From the NCBI GenBank assembly GCA_948438565.1, contig CAOJLW010000066.1, positions 1 to 10,355 on the forward strand: a stretch of DNA of 10,355 nucleotides. The letters run 5' to 3'. The notes beneath the pieces were generated by a model, which saw nothing but the letters and a program-made list of their open reading frames with translations, had not been told where the DNA came from and searched no databases. Both the position numbers and the translations under genes were made by a program. Each line of letters begins with the position of its first letter. The stretch's first letter is position 1. Source of the stretch: an uncultured Lachnospiraceae bacterium. GTDB taxonomy: Bacteria; Bacillota; Clostridia; Lachnospirales; Lachnospiraceae. Shown piece by piece: positions 1-5,990 of the stretch.

Positions 1-389
1 GGGTCGGCAAGATGGAGCTGGTCGCCATAGAGCATTTCCATTTGGCCGTCTTCCGTACAAAGGGCAAGATAGCTAAAGTTTCGGATATGAACTCTATAAA
101 TTAATTCGTTATAAAGTTCGTCTACATTGCCCATATCCGTAGAAACCACTTCCACAACAGTTTCCGCCTGCTCTAGTTTTAAGTCCATAAGCGTTCGGAA
201 ATGTGCGGAAATTTGTTCGTTGATGCCTGTCATATATAAATCGCCCACTTCATCAATGGCTGTTTTGCTTACTCCGCTCATATAGTATCCCAAACATAAA
301 AAGGCTCCTGCGCTGACCAGCAGAAGCAGAGTAAAGCTTCCGATCAAAAAGCGTGTTGTACGGCTCCTTTTCTTATCTTGGATATCCAT
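1..389 (-). CDS. Membrane-anchored sensor protein, N-terminal part only
   Basis: The gene runs off the left edge, so only 129 full codons are visible. The start ATG (complement of 387-389) follows a good AGGAGG site. The N-terminus is short and basic (MDIQDKKRSRTTR). One hydrophobic helix follows at about residues 14-36, then a polar region that should lie outside the cell and includes the stretch INEQISAHFRTLMDLKLEQ. An N-terminal anchor plus an extracytoplasmic sensing region is typical of Clostridia hybrid histidine kinases and GGDEF/EAL signalling proteins. The output domain lies outside the window, so the enzyme type cannot be given. It is divergent from the bile salt hydrolase gene, 187 bp away, and has its own promoter. 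The call as a signalling receptor is inferred from architecture; the coding region and membrane helix are directly visible. Confidence 0.75.
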   Translation of the reverse strand, partial: MDIQDKKRSRTTRFLIGSFTLLLLVSAGAFLCLGYYMSGVSKTAIDEVGDLYMTGINEQISAHFRTLMDLKLEQAETVVEVVSTDMGNVDELYNELIYRVHIRNFSYLALCTEDGQMEMLYGDQLHLAD

Positions 390-474
390 GTATTTGTTTC
401 CTCCTTCAATTTCTCGTCCCCGGACCAATCAAAATAGTCCCTTTGTTATTATTCTGTCTCAGATAGATGTTACC

Positions 475-502
475 ATTATATCAGTTTTCCATATAAAAAC
501 AA
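475..502 (-). promoter_or_regulatory. Sigma-A-type promoter for the leftward sensor gene
   Basis: Read on the minus strand, TTGTTT (502-497) and TATAAT (480-475) are separated by 16 bp. A TG dinucleotide one base before the -10 makes it an extended -10. The predicted 5' leader is about 80 nt. I found no equally convincing promoter for the rightward bile salt hydrolase gene in the same 187-bp gap. Confidence 0.6.
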
Positions 503-576
503 GCCCCTTTTGTTTGATCTTAGCAGGTAATATTTTGATGCGTTTTCGGATAAGATAAAAATCAGGAGGTGAGGCG

Positions 577-1563
577 ATGTGTACGGCAGCCACATATCAG
601 GCTAAGGATTTTTATTTTGGACGAACTTTGGATTATGATTTCTCTTATGGAGAAGAGGTTACAATTATGCCGCGTCGTTATGGTTTTCCGTTTCGGCATA
701 TGGGAAATATGACGAATCACTATGCTATGATAGGTATGGCTCATGTGGCCGATGGATGTCCTTTATATTATGATGCGGTAAATGAAAAAGGACTGTGTAT
801 GGCGGGATTGAATTTTGTGGGGAATGCTCAATATCAGACATTACGGCCGGATAAGGACAATGTGGCCTCTTTTGAATTGATTCCGTGGATTCTTGGTCAA
901 TGCGCTACGGTTCGGGAAGCAAAAGGCATATTAGAGTCCATGAATCTGACAAATACGCCGTTTCATGCGACATTGCCGTTGGCGTGGCTGCATTGGATGC
1001 TTGCTGACCGCAATGAGGCGGTAACGATTGAATTCAGAGAGGATGGTATGCATATTTTTCCCAATCCGGTTGGCGTGCTGACGAATAATCCGCCGTTTGA
1101 AATGCAGATGTCTCAATTGAATCATTATATGGCGTTGTCAAACAAGACGCCGCAAAATCGTTTTTCCGATCAATTGCCGTTATATGCGGACAGTCGCGGG
1201 ATGGGCGCGCTGGGGTTGCCGGGGGACTTGTCGTCTCAATCCCGTTTTGTACGCGCAGCCTTTGTAAAAATGAATTCTGTGCTCAAAGATTCCAGGGAGG
1301 AGGGCGTAAATCAGTTTTTCCATATCCTTGGTTCAGTGGAACAACAGCGGGGATGCTGCGAGGTTGGAGACGGAAAATATGAAATTACTATTTATACGTC
1401 TTGCTGCAATGCAGATCGCGGAATTTATTATTATACGACGTATGGGAATCATCAGATTACGGCGGTTTCTATGCATCATGAAAATTTGGATGGCAGCCGT
1501 CTATTCAGGTATCCGCTTACGCAAAGCGAGCAGATTCGGATGCAAAATGAACAGAACGCATAG
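577..1563 (+). CDS. bsh: Choloylglycine hydrolase / bile salt hydrolase
   Basis: A 328-residue Ntn-hydrolase of the choloylglycine hydrolase/penicillin V acylase family, of normal length. It should hydrolyse the amide bond of glycine- or taurine-conjugated bile acids in the cytoplasm. Family catalytic positions are visible: Cys2 directly after the initiator Met (the nucleophile once Met is removed), R16 and D19 in FGRTLDYDFSYGE, N79 in GLNFVGN, N170 in VLTNNPPF, and R223 in the SRFVR motif. Asn rather than Tyr at position 79, and the C-terminal IYYYTTYGNHQI and HHENLDGS motifs, favour bile salt hydrolase over penicillin V acylase. There is no signal peptide. The start follows AGGAGG at 564-569 and is forced by the need for Cys at position 2. 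The gene stands alone and converges with a substrate-binding lipoprotein gene. The family is certain; substrate preference (tauro- or glyco-) cannot be read here. Confidence 0.95.
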   Translation: MCTAATYQAKDFYFGRTLDYDFSYGEEVTIMPRRYGFPFRHMGNMTNHYAMIGMAHVADGCPLYYDAVNEKGLCMAGLNFVGNAQYQTLRPDKDNVASFELIPWILGQCATVREAKGILESMNLTNTPFHATLPLAWLHWMLADRNEAVTIEFREDGMHIFPNPVGVLTNNPPFEMQMSQLNHYMALSNKTPQNRFSDQLPLYADSRGMGALGLPGDLSSQSRFVRAAFVKMNSVLKDSREEGVNQFFHILGSVEQQRGCCEVGDGKYEITIYTSCCNADRGIYYYTTYGNHQITAVSMHHENLDGSRLFRYPLTQSEQIRMQNEQNA

Positions 1564-1565
1564 AA

Positions 1566-1611
1566 CTGCCGGAAGGCAGGGGAGGGGAGACGTTGTTTGT
1601 CAATCCCCTCC
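1566..1611. terminator. Paired hairpins between convergent genes, possible terminator
   Basis: Two hairpins lie between the convergent bile salt hydrolase and lipoprotein genes. The first is CTGCC-GGAA-GGCAG (1566-1579). The second pairs GGAGGGGA (1581-1588) with TCCCCTCC (1604-1611), extended by GAC/GTC with a two-base bulge. Neither is followed by a clear T-run on either strand, so efficient intrinsic termination is uncertain. Confidence 0.45.
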
Positions 1612-1624
1612 TGACAGATGTATA

Positions 1625-2653
1625 TTATTTGCCAGCCGCCTTTTCGGCATAGGAAGTATCGATCAGGTTTTCATAGTCGGGCCGCTTTGAAAGCTGGCCG
1701 GAGGATTCTAAGATATCTAACAGGAGCGTATAGGCGTCTTTCGTAAAAATCACGTCGTTTTTCCAAGTATCCTGTGCCTGGTAACGCTCCACAATCGTAG
1801 CTATTGTAGCTTCGTCTGTGTCCGGAAACTGCGGGGCGATAACAGATGCGATTTCCTGACTGGTATGTTTGCCGGTATACTCCATTCCTTTTTGCAAAGC
1901 GTCTGTAAATGCCTGGATCGTTTCCGGATTGTCTTTTATATAGCTTGTTTTTGCGGAAAATGCGGTGTATGGGACATATCCGGAATCGACGCCTACGGAC
2001 GCCACGACATATCCTGCCCCTTCGCTTTCCAGTGCGGTGGCGGAAGGTTCAAATTCTACGGTATAGTCCCCCTGTCCGCCGGAAAATGCCGCGGCCGTGG
2101 AACCAAAATCAATGCTTTGGTCAATGCTTAGATCGTTGGCGGGATCAAGATTATTTTTCTTTAATACAAATTCAAAGACCATTTCCGGCATACCGCCTGC
2201 CCGGCCTCCTAGTATCTGCTTTCCTTTCAGATCTTCCCATTTGAAATTGTCCATGGGTTTACGGGCAACCAGAAAATTGCCTGCGCGTTGCGTGAGCTGT
2301 GCGAAATTAACAACGGCGTCGCTGGCGCCTTCATTTAAAGCGTATACGGTGGTTTCCGGTCCCATAAAACCGATATCAGCTTCGCCCGAGATAACGGCGG
2401 TCATGGTTTTATCGGCGCCAAACCCTGTTACAAGCTCTAAATCAATTCCACAGTCTTTAAAATACCCTTCTTCAATGGCAACATACATCGGAGCGTAAAA
2501 AATGGAATGTGCGACTTCGTTTAAAACGACCTTTTTGCCAAAACTTTCGACTTTGCCGCTTTTGCCGGAACAGCCGGAAACGGCGAGGAGCGCCACTAGC
2601 AGGATGCCAAGCGGAGGCAGCAGGCGTTTTTTGAAACGAGGTTGTAAAATCAA
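1625..2653 (-). CDS. ABC transporter substrate-binding lipoprotein (NMT1/SsuA/ThiY-like)
   Basis: A 342-residue solute-binding lipoprotein that should be tethered outside the membrane and pass a ligand to an ABC importer. Residues 1-27 form a signal peptide (basic RFKKR, then hydrophobic LLVALLAV) ending in the lipobox VSGC, with C28 as the lipidated Cys. The mature protein has the NMT1/THI5-like pattern: EVAHSIFYAPMYVAIEEGYF at about 46-65, the ADIGFMGPE stretch near 92-100, and GGRAGGMPE in the middle. Relatives bind sulfonates, taurine, nitrate or the thiamine precursor HMP; the ligand cannot be deduced here. Translation starts at TTG (complement of 2651-2653), since GGAGGA lies 7 bases upstream and the next Met is at residue 57, past the signal peptide. 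No permease or ATPase gene is adjacent. It diverges from yerC and converges with bsh. Confidence 0.88.
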   Translation of the reverse strand: MILQPRFKKRLLPPLGILLVALLAVSGCSGKSGKVESFGKKVVLNEVAHSIFYAPMYVAIEEGYFKDCGIDLELVTGFGADKTMTAVISGEADIGFMGPETTVYALNEGASDAVVNFAQLTQRAGNFLVARKPMDNFKWEDLKGKQILGGRAGGMPEMVFEFVLKKNNLDPANDLSIDQSIDFGSTAAAFSGGQGDYTVEFEPSATALESEGAGYVVASVGVDSGYVPYTAFSAKTSYIKDNPETIQAFTDALQKGMEYTGKHTSQEIASVIAPQFPDTDEATIATIVERYQAQDTWKNDVIFTKDAYTLLLDILESSGQLSKRPDYENLIDTSYAEKAAGK

Positions 2654-2660
2654 TCCAAAA

Positions 2661-2666
2661 TCCTCC
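2661..2666 (-). promoter_or_regulatory. Ribosome binding site fixing a TTG start
   Basis: GGAGGA on the minus strand lies 7 bases before TTG at 2653-2651. It supports TTG as the lipoprotein start, because no ATG or GTG in frame would keep the signal peptide. Confidence 0.8.
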
Positions 2667-2673
2667 CTGAAAT

Positions 2674-2703
2674 AATATAATATGGTTTATTTTATGAAAA
2701 CAA
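2674..2703 (-). promoter_or_regulatory. Probable promoter for the lipoprotein gene
   Basis: On the minus strand, TTGTTT (2703-2698) and TATATT (2679-2674) are separated by 18 bp. The predicted 5' leader is very short, only about 15 nt before the TTG start. The region is very AT-rich, so chance matches are likely. Confidence 0.4.
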
Positions 2704-2723
2704 AAGAAAAATGTGATTCTTTG

Positions 2724-2752
2724 TTTACGTTCATGCTTTAATATGCTAAACT
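2724..2752 (+). promoter_or_regulatory. Possible promoter for yerC
   Basis: TTTACG (2724-2729) and TAAACT (2747-2752) are spaced by 17 bp, about 25 bp before the yerC ribosome binding site. The -35 is poor and other readings such as TTGTTT/TATGCT exist, so this is tentative. Confidence 0.35.
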
Positions 2753-2782
2753 TAGAGAAAGATACAAAAAGGAGAAGGAATT

Positions 2783-3082
2783 ATGAGTAAAAATATCAGG
2801 ACGGACGAAGTCAACCATCTGTTTGACGCAATACTAAGTCTGCGGGATCGGGAAGAGTGTTATACATTTTTTGAAGATATTTGTACGGTCAATGAACTGC
2901 TTTCCCTGTCGCAGCGTTTTGAAGTAGCCTATATGCTCCGGCAGCATAAGACCTATTTGGACATTACAGAAAAAACGGGCGCATCGACGGCTACCATCAG
3001 CAGAGTAAACCGTTCTTTAAACTATGGGAATGACGGATATGATATGGTGTTTGAACGCATTAGAGATAAAGAAAAAGAATAG
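2783..3082 (+). CDS. yerC: YerC/YecD-type TrpR-like DNA-binding protein
   Basis: A 99-residue protein of the YerC family, distant homologues of the tryptophan repressor TrpR, at the family's usual length. The recognisable core is ELLSLSQRFEVAYML (about 38-52), followed by a helix-turn-helix at about 57-77 (ITEKTGASTATISRVNRSL). The last helix (STATISRVNRSL) matches the TrpR recognition-helix pattern. The Bacillus homologue is poorly characterised, so the regulated target is unknown; a cytoplasmic transcriptional role is inferred from the fold family. The start ATG follows AGGAG at 2770-2774. The gene diverges from the lipoprotein gene, which might be a target, though I see no clear operator. 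Its 3' end forms one arm of a terminator shared with the DUF1836 gene. Confidence 0.88.
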   Translation: MSKNIRTDEVNHLFDAILSLRDREECYTFFEDICTVNELLSLSQRFEVAYMLRQHKTYLDITEKTGASTATISRVNRSLNYGNDGYDMVFERIRDKEKE

Positions 3083-3101
3083 ATGTCAATCTATTCTTTT
3101 T
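3072..3101. terminator. Bidirectional intrinsic terminator overlapping two stop codons
   Basis: A perfect 12-bp inverted repeat (3072-3083 with 3090-3101) around the 6-base loop TGTCAA. The arms end in an A-run on the left and a T-run on the right, so each strand reads as a hairpin followed by T's. The yerC stop (TAG, 3080-3082) and the DUF1836 stop (3091-3093 on the other strand) sit in opposite arms and base-pair exactly with each other. Confidence 0.9.
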
Positions 3102-3720
3102 TCCGGTTGGATTTGGCGCTGTTTTTATTTTGAGAGGCAGGGAGCGCGTCAATGGTCTGTTCGATAATCAGTTTTTTGATATAGACGTCAAAGCTGAGCA
3201 TACAGATAAACGCAAATTTATGCAGCAGCTCCGCTTCGTCCGCAGGGACAGATGAAAAGGTCTTTAAACTGGTTTTATATTTTTTGGCCAGATCTTTTAA
3301 AATATGCTGGACTTCTTCATGCTCTAGTCCAAAGACCTCTGTATAGATATCCTGCATATGGAGCGAAGAGTTGTTTCCAAAATACCGATCCGTGATGGGA
3401 TTTAAGATGTTTTGGATGTCGCCAATGCTTAAAATGCTTTTGAAATAATAGATAAACAACAGCGTGAGTACGTGCTCCTTGGAATATTTCTTTTTACTGG
3501 GCGGTGGGAGCAGGTTGTTTTTGGCATAGTTATTGATCATGGTCTTAGTCAGGATCTTGTCGTCCTCATGCCGCTTGGTAGACGCAAGCTGGGTTTCCAT
3601 AAACGTGGTGACCTGATCCATATATAAATCAATGTTTGGCAGGGATTCCGGTCTGACATAGTCGATTGTCTGGAGTTTTTCTAAAACCTCTTTTAAAAAT
3701 TCATGTATGTTATTTGGCAT
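3091..3720 (-). CDS. DUF1836 domain protein
   Basis: A 209-residue soluble protein of the DUF1836 family, widespread in Firmicutes and without an established function. The start at complement 3718-3720 is chosen because GAGGTG lies 5 bases upstream; a longer frame opens at 3789 but would begin upstream of the predicted promoter elements. The segment ILTKTMINNYAKNNLLPP followed by KKKYSKEHV (about 56-84) resembles the helix-turn-helix and wing start of MerR-type regulators, so DNA binding is a reasonable inference. The C-terminal tail (SQNKNSAKSNRKKE) is lysine-rich and probably disordered. No membrane segment is convincing. The gene diverges from the metal-efflux operon with separate strong promoters, and converges on yerC with only 8 bp between stop codons. 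Confidence 0.85.
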   Translation of the reverse strand: MPNNIHEFLKEVLEKLQTIDYVRPESLPNIDLYMDQVTTFMETQLASTKRHEDDKILTKTMINNYAKNNLLPPPSKKKYSKEHVLTLLFIYYFKSILSIGDIQNILNPITDRYFGNNSSLHMQDIYTEVFGLEHEEVQHILKDLAKKYKTSLKTFSSVPADEAELLHKFAFICMLSFDVYIKKLIIEQTIDALPASQNKNSAKSNRKKE

Positions 3721-3725
3721 TTTAT

Positions 3726-3731
3726 CACCTC
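3726..3731 (-). promoter_or_regulatory. Ribosome binding site fixing the DUF1836 start
   Basis: GAGGTG on the minus strand lies 5 bases before ATG at 3720. It favours the 209-residue product over a 232-residue frame that would begin at 3789. Confidence 0.85.
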
Positions 3732-3738
3732 GGAAAAC

Positions 3739-3767
3739 ATTATATAGTATTTCAAAATAACTGACAA
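3739..3767 (-). promoter_or_regulatory. Strong promoter for the DUF1836 gene
   Basis: On the minus strand, TTGTCA (3767-3762) and TATAAT (3744-3739) are separated by exactly 17 bp, one mismatch from consensus. It is back-to-back with the metal operon promoter, with 15 bp between the two -35 boxes. The 5' leader is about 12 nt. Confidence 0.8.
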
Positions 3768-3782
3768 GTAATAAATTGACGG

Positions 3783-3810
3783 TTGACAAATGAAATTTAG
3801 TCGCTATAAT
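3783..3810 (+). promoter_or_regulatory. Consensus sigma-A promoter of the metal-efflux operon
   Basis: Perfect TTGACA (3783-3788) and TATAAT (3805-3810) with a 16-bp spacer. Such a strong promoter is expected where expression is held down by a repressor, and an operator-like palindrome follows immediately. Transcription should start near 3817, about 59 nt before the first gene. Confidence 0.88.
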
Positions 3811-3820
3811 AAAAATAAAT

Positions 3821-3840
3821 ATATGAATAATTGTTCATAT
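3821..3840. promoter_or_regulatory. ArsR/SmtB-family operator
   Basis: A 20-bp near-perfect palindrome: ATATGAA (3821-3827), central TAATTG, then TTCATAT (3834-3840), with 9 of 10 base pairs matched. It fits the AT-rich TGAA...TTCA operators bound by CadC, CzrA and SmtB. It lies just after the -10, where bound repressor would block initiation. A further half-site overlaps it, since TTCATATGAA at 3834-3843 is itself a 10-bp palindrome. The likely ligand is the ArsR-type product encoded at 5991-6359. Confidence 0.8.
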
Positions 3841-3875
3841 GAAAATATGATATATAAGAAAGGAACGGGATTGCT

Positions 3876-4094
3876 ATGAAAAAAACCTACAAAATTGAAG
3901 TGGACTGTGCAAATTGCGCAAACAAAATGGAAGAAGCGGCAAAAAAAACAGCAGGCGTGAAAGATGCGTCGGTCAATTTTATGGCGCTGAAAATGGCTGT
4001 GGAATTTGAAGAGAACTGCGATCCGAAAGCGGTTATGCAGGAGGTGAAAAAGAACTGCAAAAAAGTGGAGGACGACTGCGAAGTTTATCTTTAG
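3876..4094 (+). CDS. Small HMA-domain heavy-metal-binding protein
   Basis: A 72-residue stand-alone heavy-metal-associated (HMA) domain, predicted to adopt the ferredoxin-like fold of CopZ and of the N-terminal domains of P1B ATPases. The metal loop is D10-C11-A-N-C14. An Asp directly before CxxC is typical of Zn/Cd/Pb-type HMA domains (as in ZntA and CadA) rather than copper chaperones. The stretch GVKDASVNF (about 27-35) is the usual beta-strand segment. Three extra cysteines, C48, C61 and C68, lie in the C-terminal half. The start follows AGGA at 3861-3864. It is the first gene of the operon, 15 bp before an ATPase that lacks its own N-terminal HMA domain, so it probably acts as the detached metal-binding domain of that pump. 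Metal choice is inferred from the motif and context. Confidence 0.9.
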   Translation: MKKTYKIEVDCANCANKMEEAAKKTAGVKDASVNFMALKMAVEFEENCDPKAVMQEVKKNCKKVEDDCEVYL

Positions 4095-4109
4095 AGATAA
4101 GGAGGATTT

Positions 4110-5978
4110 ATGAGTAAAAAACAAAAAAGGAATTTGATCCGTATCCTGATTGCCGCGGCAATGATGGTTGTGTTTGCTCTGTTGCCGTTTGACGGCTGGT
4201 TTCGGTTTGGCTTTTTTATGATTCCGTACCTTGTGATTGGATATGATATTTTAAAAAAAGCGGGAAAAGGCATTTTAAACCGTCAGGTGTTTGATGAGAA
4301 TTTTCTAATGGCCGTCGCAACGGTTGGAGCTATTATTCTGGGAGAATATACAGAAGGCGTGGCGGTTATGCTGTTTTATCAGATTGGAGAGCTGTTTCAA
4401 AGCTATGCCGTGGGCAAAAGCCGCAAGAATATCAGCAGCCTGATGGATATCCGGCCGGATTATGCCAATGTGGAGCGTGACGGAGCGGTTTGCCCAATCG
4501 ATCCGGATGAAGTGGAAATCGGAACGATTATTGTGGTGCAGCCTGGAGAAAAGATTCCGATTGACGGTATTGTAGTCGAAGGGAGTTCAACTTTAAATAC
4601 CAGCGCCCTAACCGGCGAGAGTCTTCCGAAGGAGACGGCAGAGGGCGACGAAGCAATCAGCGGCTGTATCAATATGACCGGCGTGTTAAAAGTCCGGACG
4701 ACAAAGGAATTTGGCGAATCGACGGTCTCTAAAATTTTGGATTTGGTGGAAAACTCTGGTTTAAGGAAATCCAAATCAGAGAATTTTATTTCCAGATTTG
4801 CCAAGCGCTATACGCCGGCAGTCTGCTATGGAGCGCTCGCGTTAGCGGTTTTGCCGCCGCTGGCAAATATTTGTTTTTTGCATACGCCGCCGCAATGGGG
4901 CGATTGGATTTATCGCGCGCTGACGTTCTTAGTCATTAGCTGCCCATGCGCTCTGGTTATCAGTATACCGCTTAGTTTTTTTGCGGGCATTGGCGGCGCA
5001 GGGAAAGCGGGCATTTTAGTCAAGGGTTCCAATTATCTGGAGATGCTCTCTAAGACAAACTATGTGGTTTTGGATAAAACAGGGACCTTGACGCAGGGCG
5101 TTTTTGCGGTAAACGGCATACATCACAGCCAAATGGAGCGGGATACGCTGCTTGCGTACGCCGCTTTGGCGGAATGCTATTCGTCTCATCCAATCAGCAA
5201 GAGTTTACAAGCTGCGTATGGCAAAGAAATTGACAAAGGGCGCGTCACGGATGTGGAAGAAATCGGAGGAAACGGCGTGACGGCTTATGTGGATCAAAAA
5301 GCGGTCGCGGTTGGTAACGGCAAGCTGATGCAGCGGCTTGGCATTGCCTATCAGGAATGCACGCAGGCTGGGACAGTGGTTCATATTGCGGTAGAAGGCA
5401 GTTATGCCGGTCATATTTTGATTTCGGATGTGGTGAAGCCGCATGCGAAACAGGCGATTTTAGAGCTGCGAAAATCTGGAGTCGATCATATCGTGATGCT
5501 GACCGGAGACGGCAGGAAAGCGGCCGTCCAGACAGCGGAGGAGCTGGGGATTCAGACGGCCTACAGTGAACTGCTTCCGGCAGATAAGGTCGCAAAGGTG
5601 GAGGAATTGCTGGCGGAAAAATCCGATCAAGAGAAATTGGCTTTTGTCGGGGACGGAATCAATGACGCGCCAGCGCTCTCAAGGGCGGATATTGGGATTG
5701 CCATGGGGGCGCTGGGCTCGGACGCCGCCATTGAAGCTGCGGATGTGGTGTTGATGGACGACGATCCGTTAAAACTGGCAAAAGCGATCCGGATTTCTAA
5801 GAAATGTATCCAAATTGTCTATGAAAACATTTCCGTTGCCATTGGCATTAAGCTGCTGTGTCTTGTTTTGGGAGCGCTTGGAATTGCAGATATGTGGCTG
5901 GCAATTTTTGCGGATGTCGGCGTGATGGTGCTGGCGGTTTTAAATGCGATACGGGCGATGTTTGTAAAAAATTTATAG
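4110..5978 (+). CDS. cadA: P1B-2-type Zn2+/Cd2+/Pb2+-exporting ATPase
   Basis: A 622-residue heavy-metal P-type ATPase that should pump divalent soft metals out of the cell using ATP. Motifs in order: TGES (168-171, actuator), CPC (C278-P-C280, transport site), DKTGTLT with phosphorylated D322, the HP motif H360-P361, TGDG (465-468) and GDGIND (514-519). Near the C-terminus K581 and D602 (in ADVGVMVLAVLNAIR) match the Lys/Asp pair of ZntA-type pumps with the same 21-residue spacing, which marks Zn/Cd/Pb rather than copper specificity. About eight membrane helices are seen: roughly 9-27, 34-48, 64-80, 82-100, 235-257, 268-295, 572-593 and 597-612. The protein begins straight into the first helix, without the N-terminal HMA domain usual in CadA/ZntA; that domain is encoded by the preceding gene. 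The start follows GGAGG at 4101-4105. Confidence 0.96.
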   Translation: MSKKQKRNLIRILIAAAMMVVFALLPFDGWFRFGFFMIPYLVIGYDILKKAGKGILNRQVFDENFLMAVATVGAIILGEYTEGVAVMLFYQIGELFQSYAVGKSRKNISSLMDIRPDYANVERDGAVCPIDPDEVEIGTIIVVQPGEKIPIDGIVVEGSSTLNTSALTGESLPKETAEGDEAISGCINMTGVLKVRTTKEFGESTVSKILDLVENSGLRKSKSENFISRFAKRYTPAVCYGALALAVLPPLANICFLHTPPQWGDWIYRALTFLVISCPCALVISIPLSFFAGIGGAGKAGILVKGSNYLEMLSKTNYVVLDKTGTLTQGVFAVNGIHHSQMERDTLLAYAALAECYSSHPISKSLQAAYGKEIDKGRVTDVEEIGGNGVTAYVDQKAVAVGNGKLMQRLGIAYQECTQAGTVVHIAVEGSYAGHILISDVVKPHAKQAILELRKSGVDHIVMLTGDGRKAAVQTAEELGIQTAYSELLPADKVAKVEELLAEKSDQEKLAFVGDGINDAPALSRADIGIAMGALGSDAAIEAADVVLMDDDPLKLAKAIRISKKCIQIVYENISVAIGIKLLCLVLGALGIADMWLAIFADVGVMVLAVLNAIRAMFVKNL

Positions 5979-5990
5979 GATGGTGAAAGA

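Noticed and set aside
503..576. Rightward sigma-A promoter for the bile salt hydrolase gene
   Set aside because: Candidates such as TTGTTT (510-515) with TATTTT (531-536) have a 15-bp spacer and weak boxes. None is convincing enough to list.
577..1563. Penicillin V acylase instead of bile salt hydrolase
   Set aside because: The two share a family. Asn at residue 79 and the conserved BSH-like C-terminal motifs favour bile salt hydrolase, but only an assay can settle substrate range.
1328..1690. Rightward 120-codon frame overlapping the end of the bile salt hydrolase gene
   Set aside because: It is a shifted frame of a well-supported gene, has no ribosome binding site, and runs antisense into the lipoprotein gene.
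2097..2498. Rightward 133-codon frame inside the lipoprotein gene
   Set aside because: Antisense shadow of a clear substrate-binding protein, with no start signal.
3721..3789. N-terminal extension of the DUF1836 protein by 23 residues
   Set aside because: The extension would cover the gene's own -10 and -35 boxes; the downstream ATG has a good GAGGTG site.
3804..4124. Leftward open frame of 106 codons, rich in Phe and His
   Set aside because: It lies antisense over the metal operon promoter, operator and HMA gene. It has no ribosome binding site and its composition mirrors the Lys/Glu-rich coding strand.
5245..5595. Leftward open frame of 116 codons inside the ATPase gene
   Set aside because: Antisense to the conserved phosphorylation and nucleotide-binding domains of the ATPase; Pro/Arg/Ser-rich composition with no recognisable domain.
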